Source: Methylorubrum populi
GTDB lineage: Bacteria; Pseudomonadota; Alphaproteobacteria; Rhizobiales; Beijerinckiaceae
NCBI GenBank assembly: GCA_036946625.1
Contig: JAQIIU010000002.1
Coordinates: 1,821,501 to 1,885,500, forward strand
Length of the DNA: 64,000 nt
Direction: 5' to 3'
This document shows positions 54,075 through 64,000 of this stretch, piece after piece; within the stretch, counting starts at the first letter, position 1, and each line of letters opens with the position of its first letter. Below the pieces are notes generated by a model, which was not told where the DNA came from, made no database searches, and saw only the letters and a list, made by a program, of their open reading frames with translations. Made by a program: the position numbers and the translations under genes.

Positions 54075-54292
54075 GAGCCTGTTTGACGGCAGTGATCCCC
54101 TCTCGCCCCTCATCCTGAGGTGCCGCGTGAGCGGCCTCGAAGGGGGCTCCAGATCCCGCGCGGTTCCTGGAGCACCCTTCGAGGCCTCCGCTGCGCTCCG
54201 GCACCTCAGGATGAGGGTTCAGGATGGGAGCAGGATCTTCCTCTCGCCTTGCCGTGGCCTGACGAAGACACGGCGACCGGTCAAACAGGCTC
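54075..54292 (+). repeat. MITE-like 215-bp element, copy F
   Basis: Ends GAGCCTGTTTGA and TCAAACAGGCTC; nearly identical to copy D at 41152. It lies between fae and the next H4MPT-cluster gene. Confidence 0.85.
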
Positions 54293-54341
54293 TCAAACGG
54301 TCTCATACGCCATCCGGTTGATGACTTCGACCTGTCCTCCG

Positions 54342-54431
54342 CCCTTGCGAGGCTCGGCGCAAGCGATCCAGGGCACGCCCTTTCCGGACCTGTCGCGCCC
54401 TGGATCGCTTCGCGGCCGCTCGCGATGACGG
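54342..54431. repeat. GCGAAGC/ATCCAGG-type palindromic repeat, copy 4
   Basis: GCAAGCGATCCAGGGCACGC and GTCGCGCCCTGGATCGCTTC form the two arms, with outer arms CCTTGCGAGG and CCGCTCGCGATGACGG. Confidence 0.7.
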
Positions 54432-54453
54432 AGGGGGGCGAAACCCGAAGCGA

Positions 54454-55317
54454 TCAATCGGAAACGATCTCACCCCGGGCGACGAGCAGGGCGTCGAGGA
54501 ACAGCGTCGCGACGGTGAAATCGGCGCTCGTGCCTGGGTTGAGGCCCGCCTGTTTCAGCAGCCGGTCGTAGGCGAGCAGCCGCTCGACCGGGGCCGCGGC
54601 GAGGTCGATCCCGGCGAGCTGCGCCTGCGCCTGCGCCCGCACCGCCTCGGCCCGCTCGGGCCCGTGCTTGCGGGCGATGTGGCTGTCGGCCACGCCGGTG
54701 AGATAGGCGAGGTGGACGGCCGTGGTGGTCCAGGGCGGGGCGAGTCCGCGCGCCCGCGCCCCGGCCAGCGCCGGCAGTCCGATCGCGAACAGGTCGCGAA
54801 ACCCGTCCGCGTAGGCGCGGGCGATGCGGTCGCGCGAGGCGGCCTCGGCCATCGCCGCGCGCAGGGGCGGGAGCGGTCCTTCGCCGGCAACGTCGTGGCG
54901 CTCGGCCCTCCCGAGTCCGCCGGGACCGGCCCGGCGGATCGCCGCGAACACGTCGCGGGCATCCGAGGCGTCGAAGTCCGCCAGCACCGCCGCGAGACGC
55001 TCCGGGAACGGGCCGGCGTCCTCGGCGGCGCGGGCGAGCGGCGCGCACAGGAGCAGGATGCCGAGATTGGTGTTCTGGCCGACCGCGGCGAAGGTCGCCT
55101 CGACGCCGCCGCGCACCCGCCGCCCGACCCGCGCCCCCGATTCGGCGAGCGGCGGCGCCGACACTTCGGCGCTGGTCACGAAATCGGCCACCACCATGCG
55201 GTGGCCGGGGGCGTAGCCGTGGACGTTGCCGGGTTTCAGCGCGTCGAGTTCGGCGAGGCAGGCGGCGCGGTAGAGGTCGGCCACCGTCGCAGCCGGCAGG
55301 CCGGTGGGCGCCCTCAT
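54454..55317 (-). CDS. CitG/MdcB-like triphosphoribosyl-dephospho-CoA synthase family protein of the H4MPT cluster
   Basis: 287 residues. AACLAELDALKPGNVHGYAPGHRMVVADFVTSAE and GQNTNLGILLLCAPLARAA, then TTAVHLAYLTGVADSHIARKHG, are the CitG-family patterns. In Methylobacterium a gene of this family (orf5 in the older AM1 naming) lies beside fae and mch and is needed for H4MPT-linked oxidation; the exact reaction in cofactor synthesis is not fixed. Its ATG overlaps the stop of the next gene upstream by 4 bp. Confidence 0.88.
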   Translation of the reverse strand: MRAPTGLPAATVADLYRAACLAELDALKPGNVHGYAPGHRMVVADFVTSAEVSAPPLAESGARVGRRVRGGVEATFAAVGQNTNLGILLLCAPLARAAEDAGPFPERLAAVLADFDASDARDVFAAIRRAGPGGLGRAERHDVAGEGPLPPLRAAMAEAASRDRIARAYADGFRDLFAIGLPALAGARARGLAPPWTTTAVHLAYLTGVADSHIARKHGPERAEAVRAQAQAQLAGIDLAAAPVERLLAYDRLLKQAGLNPGTSADFTVATLFLDALLVARGEIVSD

Positions 55318-56228
55318 CCCAGTGCCGAGACCAGCCGCGGCGGGCGCATGGCGCGCACCGCGCTGAGGAAGCCGCGCGCCACCGCCCCGGCGATGTCGAC
55401 CTCCGTCACCCGCTGCAGGCCCGACCATGCGGGCATGGAGTTCACCTCCAGCACGAGAAAGCCGCCTTCCCCGTCCTCGACGAGGTCGATTCCGGTGTAG
55501 TCGACGCCGATCGCGGCGGCGGCGGCTTCGGCGAGTTCGGCGGCGCGGGCCGGCACGTCCCAGGCGAAGGGACGGCCGCCCCGATGAACGTTGGTGATCC
55601 AGCCGTCGCCCTCGCGGATCATGCCGGCGATCGCCCGGCCCTCGCAGACGAAGACGCGGTAGTCGCGCCACAGCCCGTCGGCGCGGGGCACGTAGCGCTG
55701 GAGATAATAGACCCCGCTCACCATTTCCTGCGCCGGCAAATCGTCAGGGGTTTCGAGGAGCATCAGTCCCTCGCCCTGCGAGCCGAACAGGGGCTTGAGC
55801 ACGATCGGCTTGCCCGGCCGGGCCTCGCGGGCGACGATCTCGGCCGCCGCCTCGCGCCGCGAGACGACGAAGGTGTCCGGGGTGGGCAGGCCCGCGCGAG
55901 CGATCAGCAGCGACGTCGCCGCCTTGTCGACCGAGCGCTCGATGGCGGTCGGTCCGTTCCAGACGGTGACGCCCGCGGCCACCAGCGCGTGGAGCACGCC
56001 GAGGCGCAGGGTGGTGGCCTCGAACGTGCCGCCGGCGATGGTGCGCAGGAGGACGCCATCCGGCAAGCCGTCCTCGAAGCCCGGGACGCGCAGCGGCTCG
56101 CCGCCGCCCGTCACGACGGCGACGTCGGCGAGGGAGAACAGCACCGGCTCGACGCCGAAGCCGCGCAGGGCTTCCCGCAGCCGCCCCTTGTGCCAATTGC
56201 CGTTGTCGGCCGCGAGCCCGATGCGCAT
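55314..56228 (-). CDS. RimK-like ATP-grasp protein of the H4MPT cluster
   Basis: 304 residues. The ATP-grasp core is seen in RSVDKAATSLLIARAGLPTPDTFVV, GKPIVLKPLFGSQGEGLMLL and the metal site GIDLVEDGEGGFLVLEVNSMPAWSGLQ. The family ligates amino acids, often glutamate, to acids; a related archaeal enzyme adds glutamate to the H4MPT side chain. In AM1 the equivalent gene is orf7. ATG 56228 (MRIGLAADNGNWHKG) starts it. Repeats separate it from mch by about 170 bp. Confidence 0.88.
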   Translation of the reverse strand: MRIGLAADNGNWHKGRLREALRGFGVEPVLFSLADVAVVTGGGEPLRVPGFEDGLPDGVLLRTIAGGTFEATTLRLGVLHALVAAGVTVWNGPTAIERSVDKAATSLLIARAGLPTPDTFVVSRREAAAEIVAREARPGKPIVLKPLFGSQGEGLMLLETPDDLPAQEMVSGVYYLQRYVPRADGLWRDYRVFVCEGRAIAGMIREGDGWITNVHRGGRPFAWDVPARAAELAEAAAAAIGVDYTGIDLVEDGEGGFLVLEVNSMPAWSGLQRVTEVDIAGAVARGFLSAVRAMRPPRLVSALG

Positions 56229-56243
56229 TCGTCGTTCCAGTCG

Positions 56244-56382
56244 TTGGCCCTCTCCCCTGAAGCGGGAGAGGGTGGCCCCCGAAGGGGGTCGGGTGAGGGG
56301 CCGGCTCCGCACGATCCGGAAGCGTCGCTCCCCTCTCCCGCCTCGCATCGAGGCACCCTCCCCCGCTTCAGGGGGGAGGGGT
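56244..56382. repeat. CCCTCTCCC/GGGAGAGGG palindromes between mch and the ATP-grasp gene
   Basis: CCCTCTCCCCTGAAGCGGGA with GAGGGTGGCCCCCGAAGGGG and later CACCCTCCCCCGCTTCAGGG form interleaved inverted repeats. It is a common Rhizobiales intergenic motif. Confidence 0.65.
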
Positions 56383-56401
56383 GTTTGCGTGCTTGTCTTT
56401 A

Positions 56402-58576
<2,175 letters not shown>

Positions 58577-58580
<4 letters not shown>

Positions 58581-58668
58581 CGCGAGCGAATGCGAAGCGA
58601 TCCAGGGGCGCGACCTTTCCGGAAAGGCGGGCGCCCTGGATCGCTTCGGCTGAAGCCTCGCGATGACG
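58577..58668. repeat. GCGAAGC/ATCCAGG-type palindromic repeat, copy 5
   Basis: GTCATCGCGAGCGAATGCGA with AGCGATCCAGGGGCGCGACC is mirrored by GGGCGCCCTGGATCGCTTCG and CCTCGCGATGAC. One arm supplies the ATG of the ATP-grasp gene. Confidence 0.75.
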
Positions 58669-58711
58669 GTGAGGCGTCCCCTGGATCCGGGCACATTACA
58701 TGGAAGCCGTG

Positions 58712-59605
58712 TCAGCCGGCGATCTCGACGGCGAGCCCGTAGGCGTCGCGGAAGTCGAGGGCGAGCGGCTCCTGCGCCTCCAGCATCGTCCGGAACAGGC
58801 GGCACTGGGTCTGGTACTTCACGTTGCCGACCGCGAGCGCGCCGATGCCGACGCCCTTGCCCACCGGCAGGGGTACGTCCCTGGCGTTCACGTCGATGCC
58901 GGCGATGCCGGCGGGCGGCACGGCGTTGACGTCGGAGGCGACGAGCAGCTTGGGCGCGGATTCGAGATCCTCCGCCGTCAGGATCGGGATGCCGGCCGGG
59001 CCGGCCGAGAGGATCACGTCGGCCTCGGCGATGGCCGCGCGGCGCGCCTCCGGCAGGGTGCCGTCGACGGCGCCGACCTCGATGCCGAAGCGCCACTTCA
59101 TGGTGAAGGCGATCTTCGAGACGCGCTCCTCGCCGTCATGGCCGACGAGCACGCTGTGCGCGCCCTCCAGCGCGCCGATCACCGCGGCGACGTAGGCGAC
59201 CACGCCCGCACCGCCGAAGACGACGATGCGCTTGCCCTTGAGGTCGGTCGAGAACTTCGCCTTGAGGGCCCGGGAGACCTCGGCGACCATGGCCGCGCCG
59301 GTGGTGAAGGAGCCGGCCGGATCGGCGAAGACGTGGTTGGCGAACGGCGGCACGAAGGCCTTCCTGGCCCGGTCCATCATGTCGAGCGCCGTCTCGGCGT
59401 TCTTGCCGCCGATGAAGATGCCGGTGCGCACGCCGTCCTGGGGCGCGCGGGAGAAGATCGAATCCTGGGTCAGCGAGACCACGTCGGCGAGATCGACGCC
59501 GGTATAGGTGACCAGCGTCTCGAATCCGGCATCGACCGCCATGTTCACGTCGAACGGGCTCATGTGCTTGAGCGGCGTCAGCATGTGCAGGATCGAGCGA
59601 GCCAT
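58712..59605 (-). CDS. mtdB: NAD(P)-dependent methylenetetrahydromethanopterin dehydrogenase
   Basis: Oxidises methylene-H4MPT to methenyl-H4MPT. 297 residues. It begins MARSILHMLTPLKHMSPFDV. The Rossmann loop is KGKRIVVFGGAGVVAYVAAVIGAL; conserved pieces include TYTGVDLADVVSLTQDSIFS, FADPAGSFTTGAAMVAEVSRALK and ADVILSAGPAGIPIL. It lies between beta-RFAP synthase and the ATP-grasp gene, the order known from Methylobacterium. The start ATG has GGGAGGACGAACATC before it. Confidence 0.96.
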   Translation of the reverse strand: MARSILHMLTPLKHMSPFDVNMAVDAGFETLVTYTGVDLADVVSLTQDSIFSRAPQDGVRTGIFIGGKNAETALDMMDRARKAFVPPFANHVFADPAGSFTTGAAMVAEVSRALKAKFSTDLKGKRIVVFGGAGVVAYVAAVIGALEGAHSVLVGHDGEERVSKIAFTMKWRFGIEVGAVDGTLPEARRAAIAEADVILSAGPAGIPILTAEDLESAPKLLVASDVNAVPPAGIAGIDVNARDVPLPVGKGVGIGALAVGNVKYQTQCRLFRTMLEAQEPLALDFRDAYGLAVEIAG

Positions 59606-59715
59606 GATGTTCGTCCTCCCGTGATCGCGCCCTTGCGGGGCGCTTCAGGTGCCAAACCGGAACGACCGGCGCCGGTCAAGCGCAGGTTTCCTTGAAGCGC
59701 CGGAAAAGAAAAGCT

Positions 59716-60705
59716 CTACGCTTCGGCGATCGCCGCGCCCGCGTTGCGCCCGCGGGCGACGACGAAGCGCAGGCGGCCCGGGCGGGCAAGCCGCGCGACC
59801 AGCGCTTCCGCCTCCCCCTGCGAGGGCACCAGCGCGAAGCCGGTCGGCCCCCAGGAACTCTGGCCGTAGCCGGGCAATCCGGCTTGAGCGATGCTCTCCA
59901 GCACCTCGGCCACCGCCGGGCTGGCGTAGCGCCCGCCCTGGTGGGGGGAGAAATGGTCGCCGATCCGCTTCTGGATCGCGGTGATGCCGGCGCCGAACCC
60001 GTTCGGCTCGGCGGTCGCGGCGGCCGGCAGCACCTGCATCAGCACGATCCGGCAGATCTCGGCGGCTTGCCCCGCATCGAAGGGCGGCAGGTCGCGAAAC
60101 GCTTCCGTCTCGCGGGAGCCATGCACGCCGGTCATGGCTTCGTCGAGAATCAGCACGACGCGCCAGTCTTCCGGGTAGGGCAGCCGCGCGATCACCGGCG
60201 GCGGCGCGCCCGAGCCGTCGCGGCCGCCATCGACGATCAGGCCGCCCTCGGTGAAGGCCGCGAGGCCGACGCCGGAGCGGTTGCCGCGGTCGAGCACGTC
60301 GGCGAAGTCGGCCGGGGCGAAGGGCCGTCCGTTGAGGCGCGCCACCGCGGCGGCCACCGCCAGCGCGACCTGCGTGCCCGAGCCGAAGCCGGCATGGGGC
60401 GGGATCGCCTCCTCGACCGCGATGGCGACCGTCTCCGGCACGTCGAGATAGGCGGCGGCCGCGAGCAGGTTCGCCCGCACCCGCTCGGCCTCGGGGCCGC
60501 TGGCGGAGGCGCGCTTGGCTCCGCGTGCGACGAGTTGCACGGCGGGCGCATCGAGGGCGAGACCGATGCTGCCGAAGCGGCGCCCCAGCCCGCCGTTGAG
60601 ATCGAGGAAACCGAAATGCAGGCGCGCGGGCGCGCGGACCCGGACGGCACCGCCGGGACGCGGCGCGCTCACGGTCTCACCCGTCTGGTCCGGGACCTCG
60701 GCCAC
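59716..60705 (-). CDS. Beta-ribofuranosylaminobenzene 5'-phosphate synthase
   Basis: Catalyses the first committed step of methanopterin synthesis, joining 4-hydroxybenzoate/p-aminobenzoate and PRPP. About 329 residues of the GHMP fold: VRVRAPARLHFGFLDLNGGLGRRFGSIGLALD, the phosphate loop IPPHAGFGSGTQVALAVAAA, GNRSGVGLAAFTEGGLIVDGGRDG and GYGQSSWGPTGFALV. The GTG at 60705 is chosen because GAAGGGA lies nine bases upstream; an ATG at 60852 would add 49 poorly conserved residues. It heads the minus-strand H4MPT run. Confidence 0.92.
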   Translation of the reverse strand: MAEVPDQTGETVSAPRPGGAVRVRAPARLHFGFLDLNGGLGRRFGSIGLALDAPAVQLVARGAKRASASGPEAERVRANLLAAAAYLDVPETVAIAVEEAIPPHAGFGSGTQVALAVAAAVARLNGRPFAPADFADVLDRGNRSGVGLAAFTEGGLIVDGGRDGSGAPPPVIARLPYPEDWRVVLILDEAMTGVHGSRETEAFRDLPPFDAGQAAEICRIVLMQVLPAAATAEPNGFGAGITAIQKRIGDHFSPHQGGRYASPAVAEVLESIAQAGLPGYGQSSWGPTGFALVPSQGEAEALVARLARPGRLRFVVARGRNAGAAIAEA

Positions 60706-61294
60706 GGTCTCATTCCCTTCCGCCGACGCGGCCGGCCCAGCCGGCGCACACGCGCCCTCACGGTGCGGGCGGCTTCTCCCATGCTGCGGTGCCCGCGACA
60801 ACCTCGTCGGACACATCTCGGGCGATGCCCAGGGCTCCGAACCGGGGTCCACGGCTTTTGTCCCCCTTCCTCTTCCCCTGACCCGTCATTCCGGGCTCGC
60901 GCAGCGAAACCCGCAAATCCACCCGCGAGGCGCGGCTGGCATCGAGCGTCGAGCTTGGACGTGGAGTCCGGGCTCGCCCTCGGCGCCCCGGAGTGACGAA
61001 GGAGTTGGCCGACGGGGCGGATCGCATCGCGCGGGATGATCGCTGCGCCGGGAGCCGACCGACGAACGAAATCCTTAGGCCAAACTTCGCCGGGGGCTTG
61101 CGGGCTCCGGTTCGGGAGGGCAAAACCACCCCCGCTCCCTTCGCGGAGCCGGTCCGAGCCCCCGCCCTCGAACCCGAGCTCGGGATTTCGAGGCGATCGA
61201 GGCTCCACCAAGAGCGTCCGTGACGTTCTTCGGACATGACCGTCTTTCGCCCCGCCTCGACCGGGGATGCCCGAAGAAACGACGGTGAGGAAGC
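60706..61294. other. Divergent region between beta-RFAP synthase and fhcB
   Basis: About 590 bp that should carry promoters for both H4MPT transcription units. It includes an imperfect inverted repeat (GTCATTCCGGGCTCGC near 60886 and CGCCCCGGAGTGAC near 60985). No gene or clear promoter motif could be assigned. Confidence 0.45.
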
Positions 61295-62371
61295 ATGGCG
61301 GCCTGGGTGAAGGGAGGCGCGGCGGATGTGGACGCGGCGGTCGAAGCCGCGGCCGACCTGCTGGCCGCGGCACGCGTGCCGGTGCTGGCGGGCCTGAGCG
61401 CCGAAGTCTCGGCGCTCCGCGCCGCCTGCCGGCTGGCCGAGACGCTGGGCGCCTCGCTCGATCCCGTTTCCGGTCCCAGCGTCTACGCCGAACTCGGCGC
61501 GCTCGGCGCGGGCAGTGCCATGAACACGACCCGGGCCGAGACCGTCGGCCGGGCGGATGTGGTCCTGATCGTCGGCAACCGTCCCTGGGACGGCGACCTG
61601 ATCGCCGAGATCGCCGCCTCCGCCCCGAGCCGGGGACGCGCGGCGGGCGCCGAGCGCGCCCTGCTCTCGCTCGGCGGTCCGCAGAACGGCGCGATCCGCC
61701 ACGTCGCCTACGCGGCCGATGCCGGCGGCCTCGCCGTCTCGCTCGGGCACCTGCGCGCCTTCGCCAAGGGACACCTCGCGGGTGAAGCCGCCTATGCCGA
61801 CCTCGCCAAGCGCCTGTTCGCGGCGCAGTACGGCGCCGTCGTCTACGACCCGGAGGAGGTCGGCGAACTCGGCGTGGACATGCTCCAGGGCCTGATCCGC
61901 GACCTCAACGAGTCCACCCGCTTCTTCGCGCTGACGCTGGCCGACCCGTTCCAGGGCCGCGCCGCCGTACAGCTCTCCGCCTGGACCACGGGTCAGGCGC
62001 CTCGGGTCGGCTTCGGCCGGCACCTGCCGGAGCACGATCCCTGGCGCTTCGACAGCGCCCGGCAGATCGCCGCGGGCGAGGCCGACGCCGCCCTGTGGCT
62101 CGCCTCGCTGCCCGCTCCGCGCCCGGACTGGCTCGGCCGCCTGCCCACGGTCGCCATCGTCGGCGAGGGCTCGCCCGAGGCCGCGGGCGAGACCGCGGAG
62201 GTCGTCATCACCGTGGGCGTGCCCGGCGAGAGCGTCGGCGGCGCGCTCTGGAACGAGCGGCGCGGCGTCATCGCCTATGCCGAGCCGAAAGCCGCCGCCG
62301 AGGCGCCGACCGCTTCCGGCGTGCTCGCCCGCATCCGCGACCGCCTCATCGAGAAGGGTGTCTCATGCTGA
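61295..62371 (+). CDS. fhcB: Formyltransferase/hydrolase complex subunit B
   Basis: 358 residues, related to subunit B of archaeal formylmethanofuran dehydrogenase. VAGLSAEVSALRAACRLAETLGASLDPVSG-type sequence, ELGALGAGSAMNTTRAETVGRADVVLIVGNRPWDGD and SAWTTGQAPRVGFGRHLPEHDPW are visible. In Methylobacterium the Fhc complex moves the formyl group from H4MPT to methanofuran and hydrolyses it to formate; it has no dehydrogenase activity, and subunit B is thought to be structural. ATG 61295 follows GGTGAGGAAGC. It overlaps fhcA by 7 bp. Confidence 0.92.
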   Translation: MAAWVKGGAADVDAAVEAAADLLAAARVPVLAGLSAEVSALRAACRLAETLGASLDPVSGPSVYAELGALGAGSAMNTTRAETVGRADVVLIVGNRPWDGDLIAEIAASAPSRGRAAGAERALLSLGGPQNGAIRHVAYAADAGGLAVSLGHLRAFAKGHLAGEAAYADLAKRLFAAQYGAVVYDPEEVGELGVDMLQGLIRDLNESTRFFALTLADPFQGRAAVQLSAWTTGQAPRVGFGRHLPEHDPWRFDSARQIAAGEADAALWLASLPAPRPDWLGRLPTVAIVGEGSPEAAGETAEVVITVGVPGESVGGALWNERRGVIAYAEPKAAAEAPTASGVLARIRDRLIEKGVSC

Positions 62372-64000
62372 CCCGTATCCACGGCGGACGGGTGGTCGAT
62401 CCCACGGTCGGGCGCGACGCTGTCGGCGACGTCTGGATCGAGGACGGCCGCGTCGTCGCCGCGAGCGACCGTTCCCCCGACCAGACGATCGACGCCGCCG
62501 GCTGCGTGGTGATGGCCGGCGGCGTCGAGGTCCACTCGCACATCGCCGGCGGCAACGTGGTGATGAGCCGCCTGCTCCTGCCCGACCTCTACGTCAGCGA
62601 GTCGGCGCCCGACGGCCACCCCTTCGCCCATGCCGGCGGCTCGGGAAGCTGGATCGGCGCCAACTACGCGCGGATGGGCTACACCACCGCGGTCGAGCCG
62701 GCCCTGCCGCCCTCGAACGCGCTCGCGACCCATCTCGAACTCGCCGACATCCCGCTGCTCGACCGCGGCGGGCTGGCGGTGCTCGGCAACGACGACCACC
62801 TGCTCCAGTTCCTGCGCGACGGCGAGGGCAGGAACGCCGTTCGCGACCTCGTGCAGCAGACGCTGGCCCATGCGCGGGGCTTGGGCGTCAAGTGCATCAA
62901 CGCGGGCGGCGCCTCGGCCTTCAAGGACGGCGTGCTGAAGCTCGGCCTCGACGACGAGATCCCCTGCTACGGGCTGTCCACGCGCACGATCATGTCGGCG
63001 CTGCTCGATGCGGTCGAAGAAATCGGCGTGCCGCACCCGCTGCACGTCCACTGCAACAACCTGGGCTTGCCCGGCGCCGACGACTCGCTCGTCGCGACGC
63101 TGGAGGCGGCGGAGGGGCGGCGCATCCACTTCGCCCACGCCCAGTTCTACGCCTACGGCGTGGTCGATCCCGAGAATCCGATGACCGGCGGATTCCGCTC
63201 GGCGGCCGAGCGCATCAACGCGGCGATGGAGGCCCACCCCAACGCGACCTACGACGTGGGTCAGGTGGTGTTCGGCCAGACGGTGACGATCTCGCTCGAC
63301 ATCCTGCGCCAGTTCGGCGGCCGGAAGGGGGCCAAGCCCAGGAAATGGGTGCTCTCGGCGGGCGATGCCGAGGGCGGCGGCGTGGTGCCGTTCCTCTACC
63401 GGCCGCGCGGGCCGGTCTCGTCGCTGCAATGGGCGATCGGCCTCGAACTGATGCTGCTCTCGAGGAACCCCGAGCGCACCATCCTCACCACCGACCACCC
63501 GAACGGCGGCGTCTTCACCGAGTATCCGCGCATCATCCACCTGCTGATGGATGCCGAGGAGCGGGCGAAGGAGATCGCGACGCTGCCGGCGGTCGTCGGC
63601 GAGCGTTCCGGCTTGGCCGGTATCGAACGCGAGTACACGTTCGGCGAGATCGCCCAGCTCACCCGCTCGGGGCCTGCCAAGCTCCTGGGCCTGACCGACC
63701 GCGGCCACCTGCGGGAGGGCGCCAAGGCCGATGTCGCGATCTACCGCGACGAGAAGGACCGCACGGCGATGTTTTCGCGGGCCAAGCTCGTATTGAAGGA
63801 CGGGAAGGCGATCGTCGAGGACGGCGAGGTCGTGGCCTGGGGCCCGGGCAAGACGCTCTCGCTCGACGTCGAGGCCGATGCCGGCATGGAAAGGCGGGCG
63901 GACGCCTACCTGCAGGACCGCTTCGGCGCCGGGCTCGACACCTTCGCGGTGCCGGACGCCGCGTTCCCGGAGAACACCGGGACGTTCGAAGACGTGGCAT
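62365..64000 (+). CDS. fhcA: Formyltransferase/hydrolase complex subunit A, cut by window edge
   Basis: 545 residues are visible and the frame is still open at the window edge. It is an amidohydrolase-fold protein: MAGGVEVHSHIAGGNVVMSR with the metal-binding HSH, CINAGGASAFKDGVLKLGLD, LHVHCNNLGLPG, IHFAHAQFYAYG, SAGDAEGGGVVPF and ERTILTTDHPNGGVFTEYPR. Subunit A carries the hydrolase site that releases formate. The start ATG at 62365 overlaps the end of fhcB by 7 bp. fhcD and fhcC are expected to follow outside the window. Confidence 0.94.
   Translation, partial: MLTRIHGGRVVDPTVGRDAVGDVWIEDGRVVAASDRSPDQTIDAAGCVVMAGGVEVHSHIAGGNVVMSRLLLPDLYVSESAPDGHPFAHAGGSGSWIGANYARMGYTTAVEPALPPSNALATHLELADIPLLDRGGLAVLGNDDHLLQFLRDGEGRNAVRDLVQQTLAHARGLGVKCINAGGASAFKDGVLKLGLDDEIPCYGLSTRTIMSALLDAVEEIGVPHPLHVHCNNLGLPGADDSLVATLEAAEGRRIHFAHAQFYAYGVVDPENPMTGGFRSAAERINAAMEAHPNATYDVGQVVFGQTVTISLDILRQFGGRKGAKPRKWVLSAGDAEGGGVVPFLYRPRGPVSSLQWAIGLELMLLSRNPERTILTTDHPNGGVFTEYPRIIHLLMDAEERAKEIATLPAVVGERSGLAGIEREYTFGEIAQLTRSGPAKLLGLTDRGHLREGAKADVAIYRDEKDRTAMFSRAKLVLKDGKAIVEDGEVVAWGPGKTLSLDVEADAGMERRADAYLQDRFGAGLDTFAVPDAAFPENTGTFEDVA

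Noticed and set aside
7699..54292. Repeated intergenic sequence as a possible CRISPR array
   Set aside because: The copies are single, far apart, about 215 bp long and internally palindromic, with no spacer pattern and no cas genes.

Overview
The window comes from a GC-rich alphaproteobacterial facultative methylotroph of the Methylobacterium/Methylorubrum type. This rests on a tetrahydromethanopterin (H4MPT) formaldehyde-oxidation cluster, two formyl-CoA:oxalate CoA-transferases with oxalyl-CoA decarboxylase and two OxlT-type transporters, a Caulobacter-like sigma-54 flagellar promoter, and typical Rhizobiales intergenic palindromes. All assignments were made by reading the sequence; no database search was run.

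Layout. 1-5.7 kb: flgE-flgK-flgL on the plus strand (hook and hook-filament junction). 6-7.2 kb: a DUF4167 protein. 7.9-13.6 kb: minus-strand lysC-ptsP-prfA-prmC, with ubiG and a PEBP-like gene diverging. 15.5-17.2 kb: a deletion scar that joins the front of a TonB-dependent receptor to the tail of a DUF1624 membrane protein. 17.8-18.9 kb: a DUF2778 L,D-transpeptidase-like protein.

19-37.3 kb is the oxalate region: OsmC and SnoaL-like genes, a PAS protein, frc1, oxc, two oxalate/formate antiporters, a CBS protein, a 97-residue protein, a large uncharacterised P-loop protein, two tiny genes, frc2 and a GntR/FCD regulator. Seven copies of the dyad TGGYAT-N5-ATRCCA lie upstream of these genes, including between frc2 and the regulator gene. 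They tie the unknown proteins to oxalate metabolism as one probable regulon. This is the strongest candidate in the window for a poorly described system.

37.7-46.5 kb: three consecutive glycosyltransferases, a class 3 lipase with a small companion protein, and a minus-strand queD-queC-PIG-L-GT2 run. 46.6-47.1 kb: a decayed helicase beside tRNA-Gly(CCC). 47.3-52.2 kb: a membrane protein, then glnT/gmaS-like synthetase and glxBCD/mgsABC. 52.6-53.1 kb: a decayed IS110 transposase. 53.3-60.7 kb: fae, two H4MPT-cluster genes, mch, an ATP-grasp gene, mtdB and beta-RFAP synthase on the minus strand. 61.3-64 kb: fhcB-fhcA diverging, with fhcA cut by the window edge. Formaldehyde is condensed to H4MPT (fae), oxidised (mtdB, mch) and released as formate (fhc); the cofactor is made by the neighbouring genes. 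Oxalate is activated by Frc, decarboxylated by Oxc to formyl-CoA, and feeds the same C1/formate pool.

Intergenic space is rich in palindromic elements: six copies of a roughly 215-bp MITE-like element plus a variant, three copies of an 80-bp element, and five copies of a chromosomal palindrome of the GCGAAGC/ATCCAGG type.
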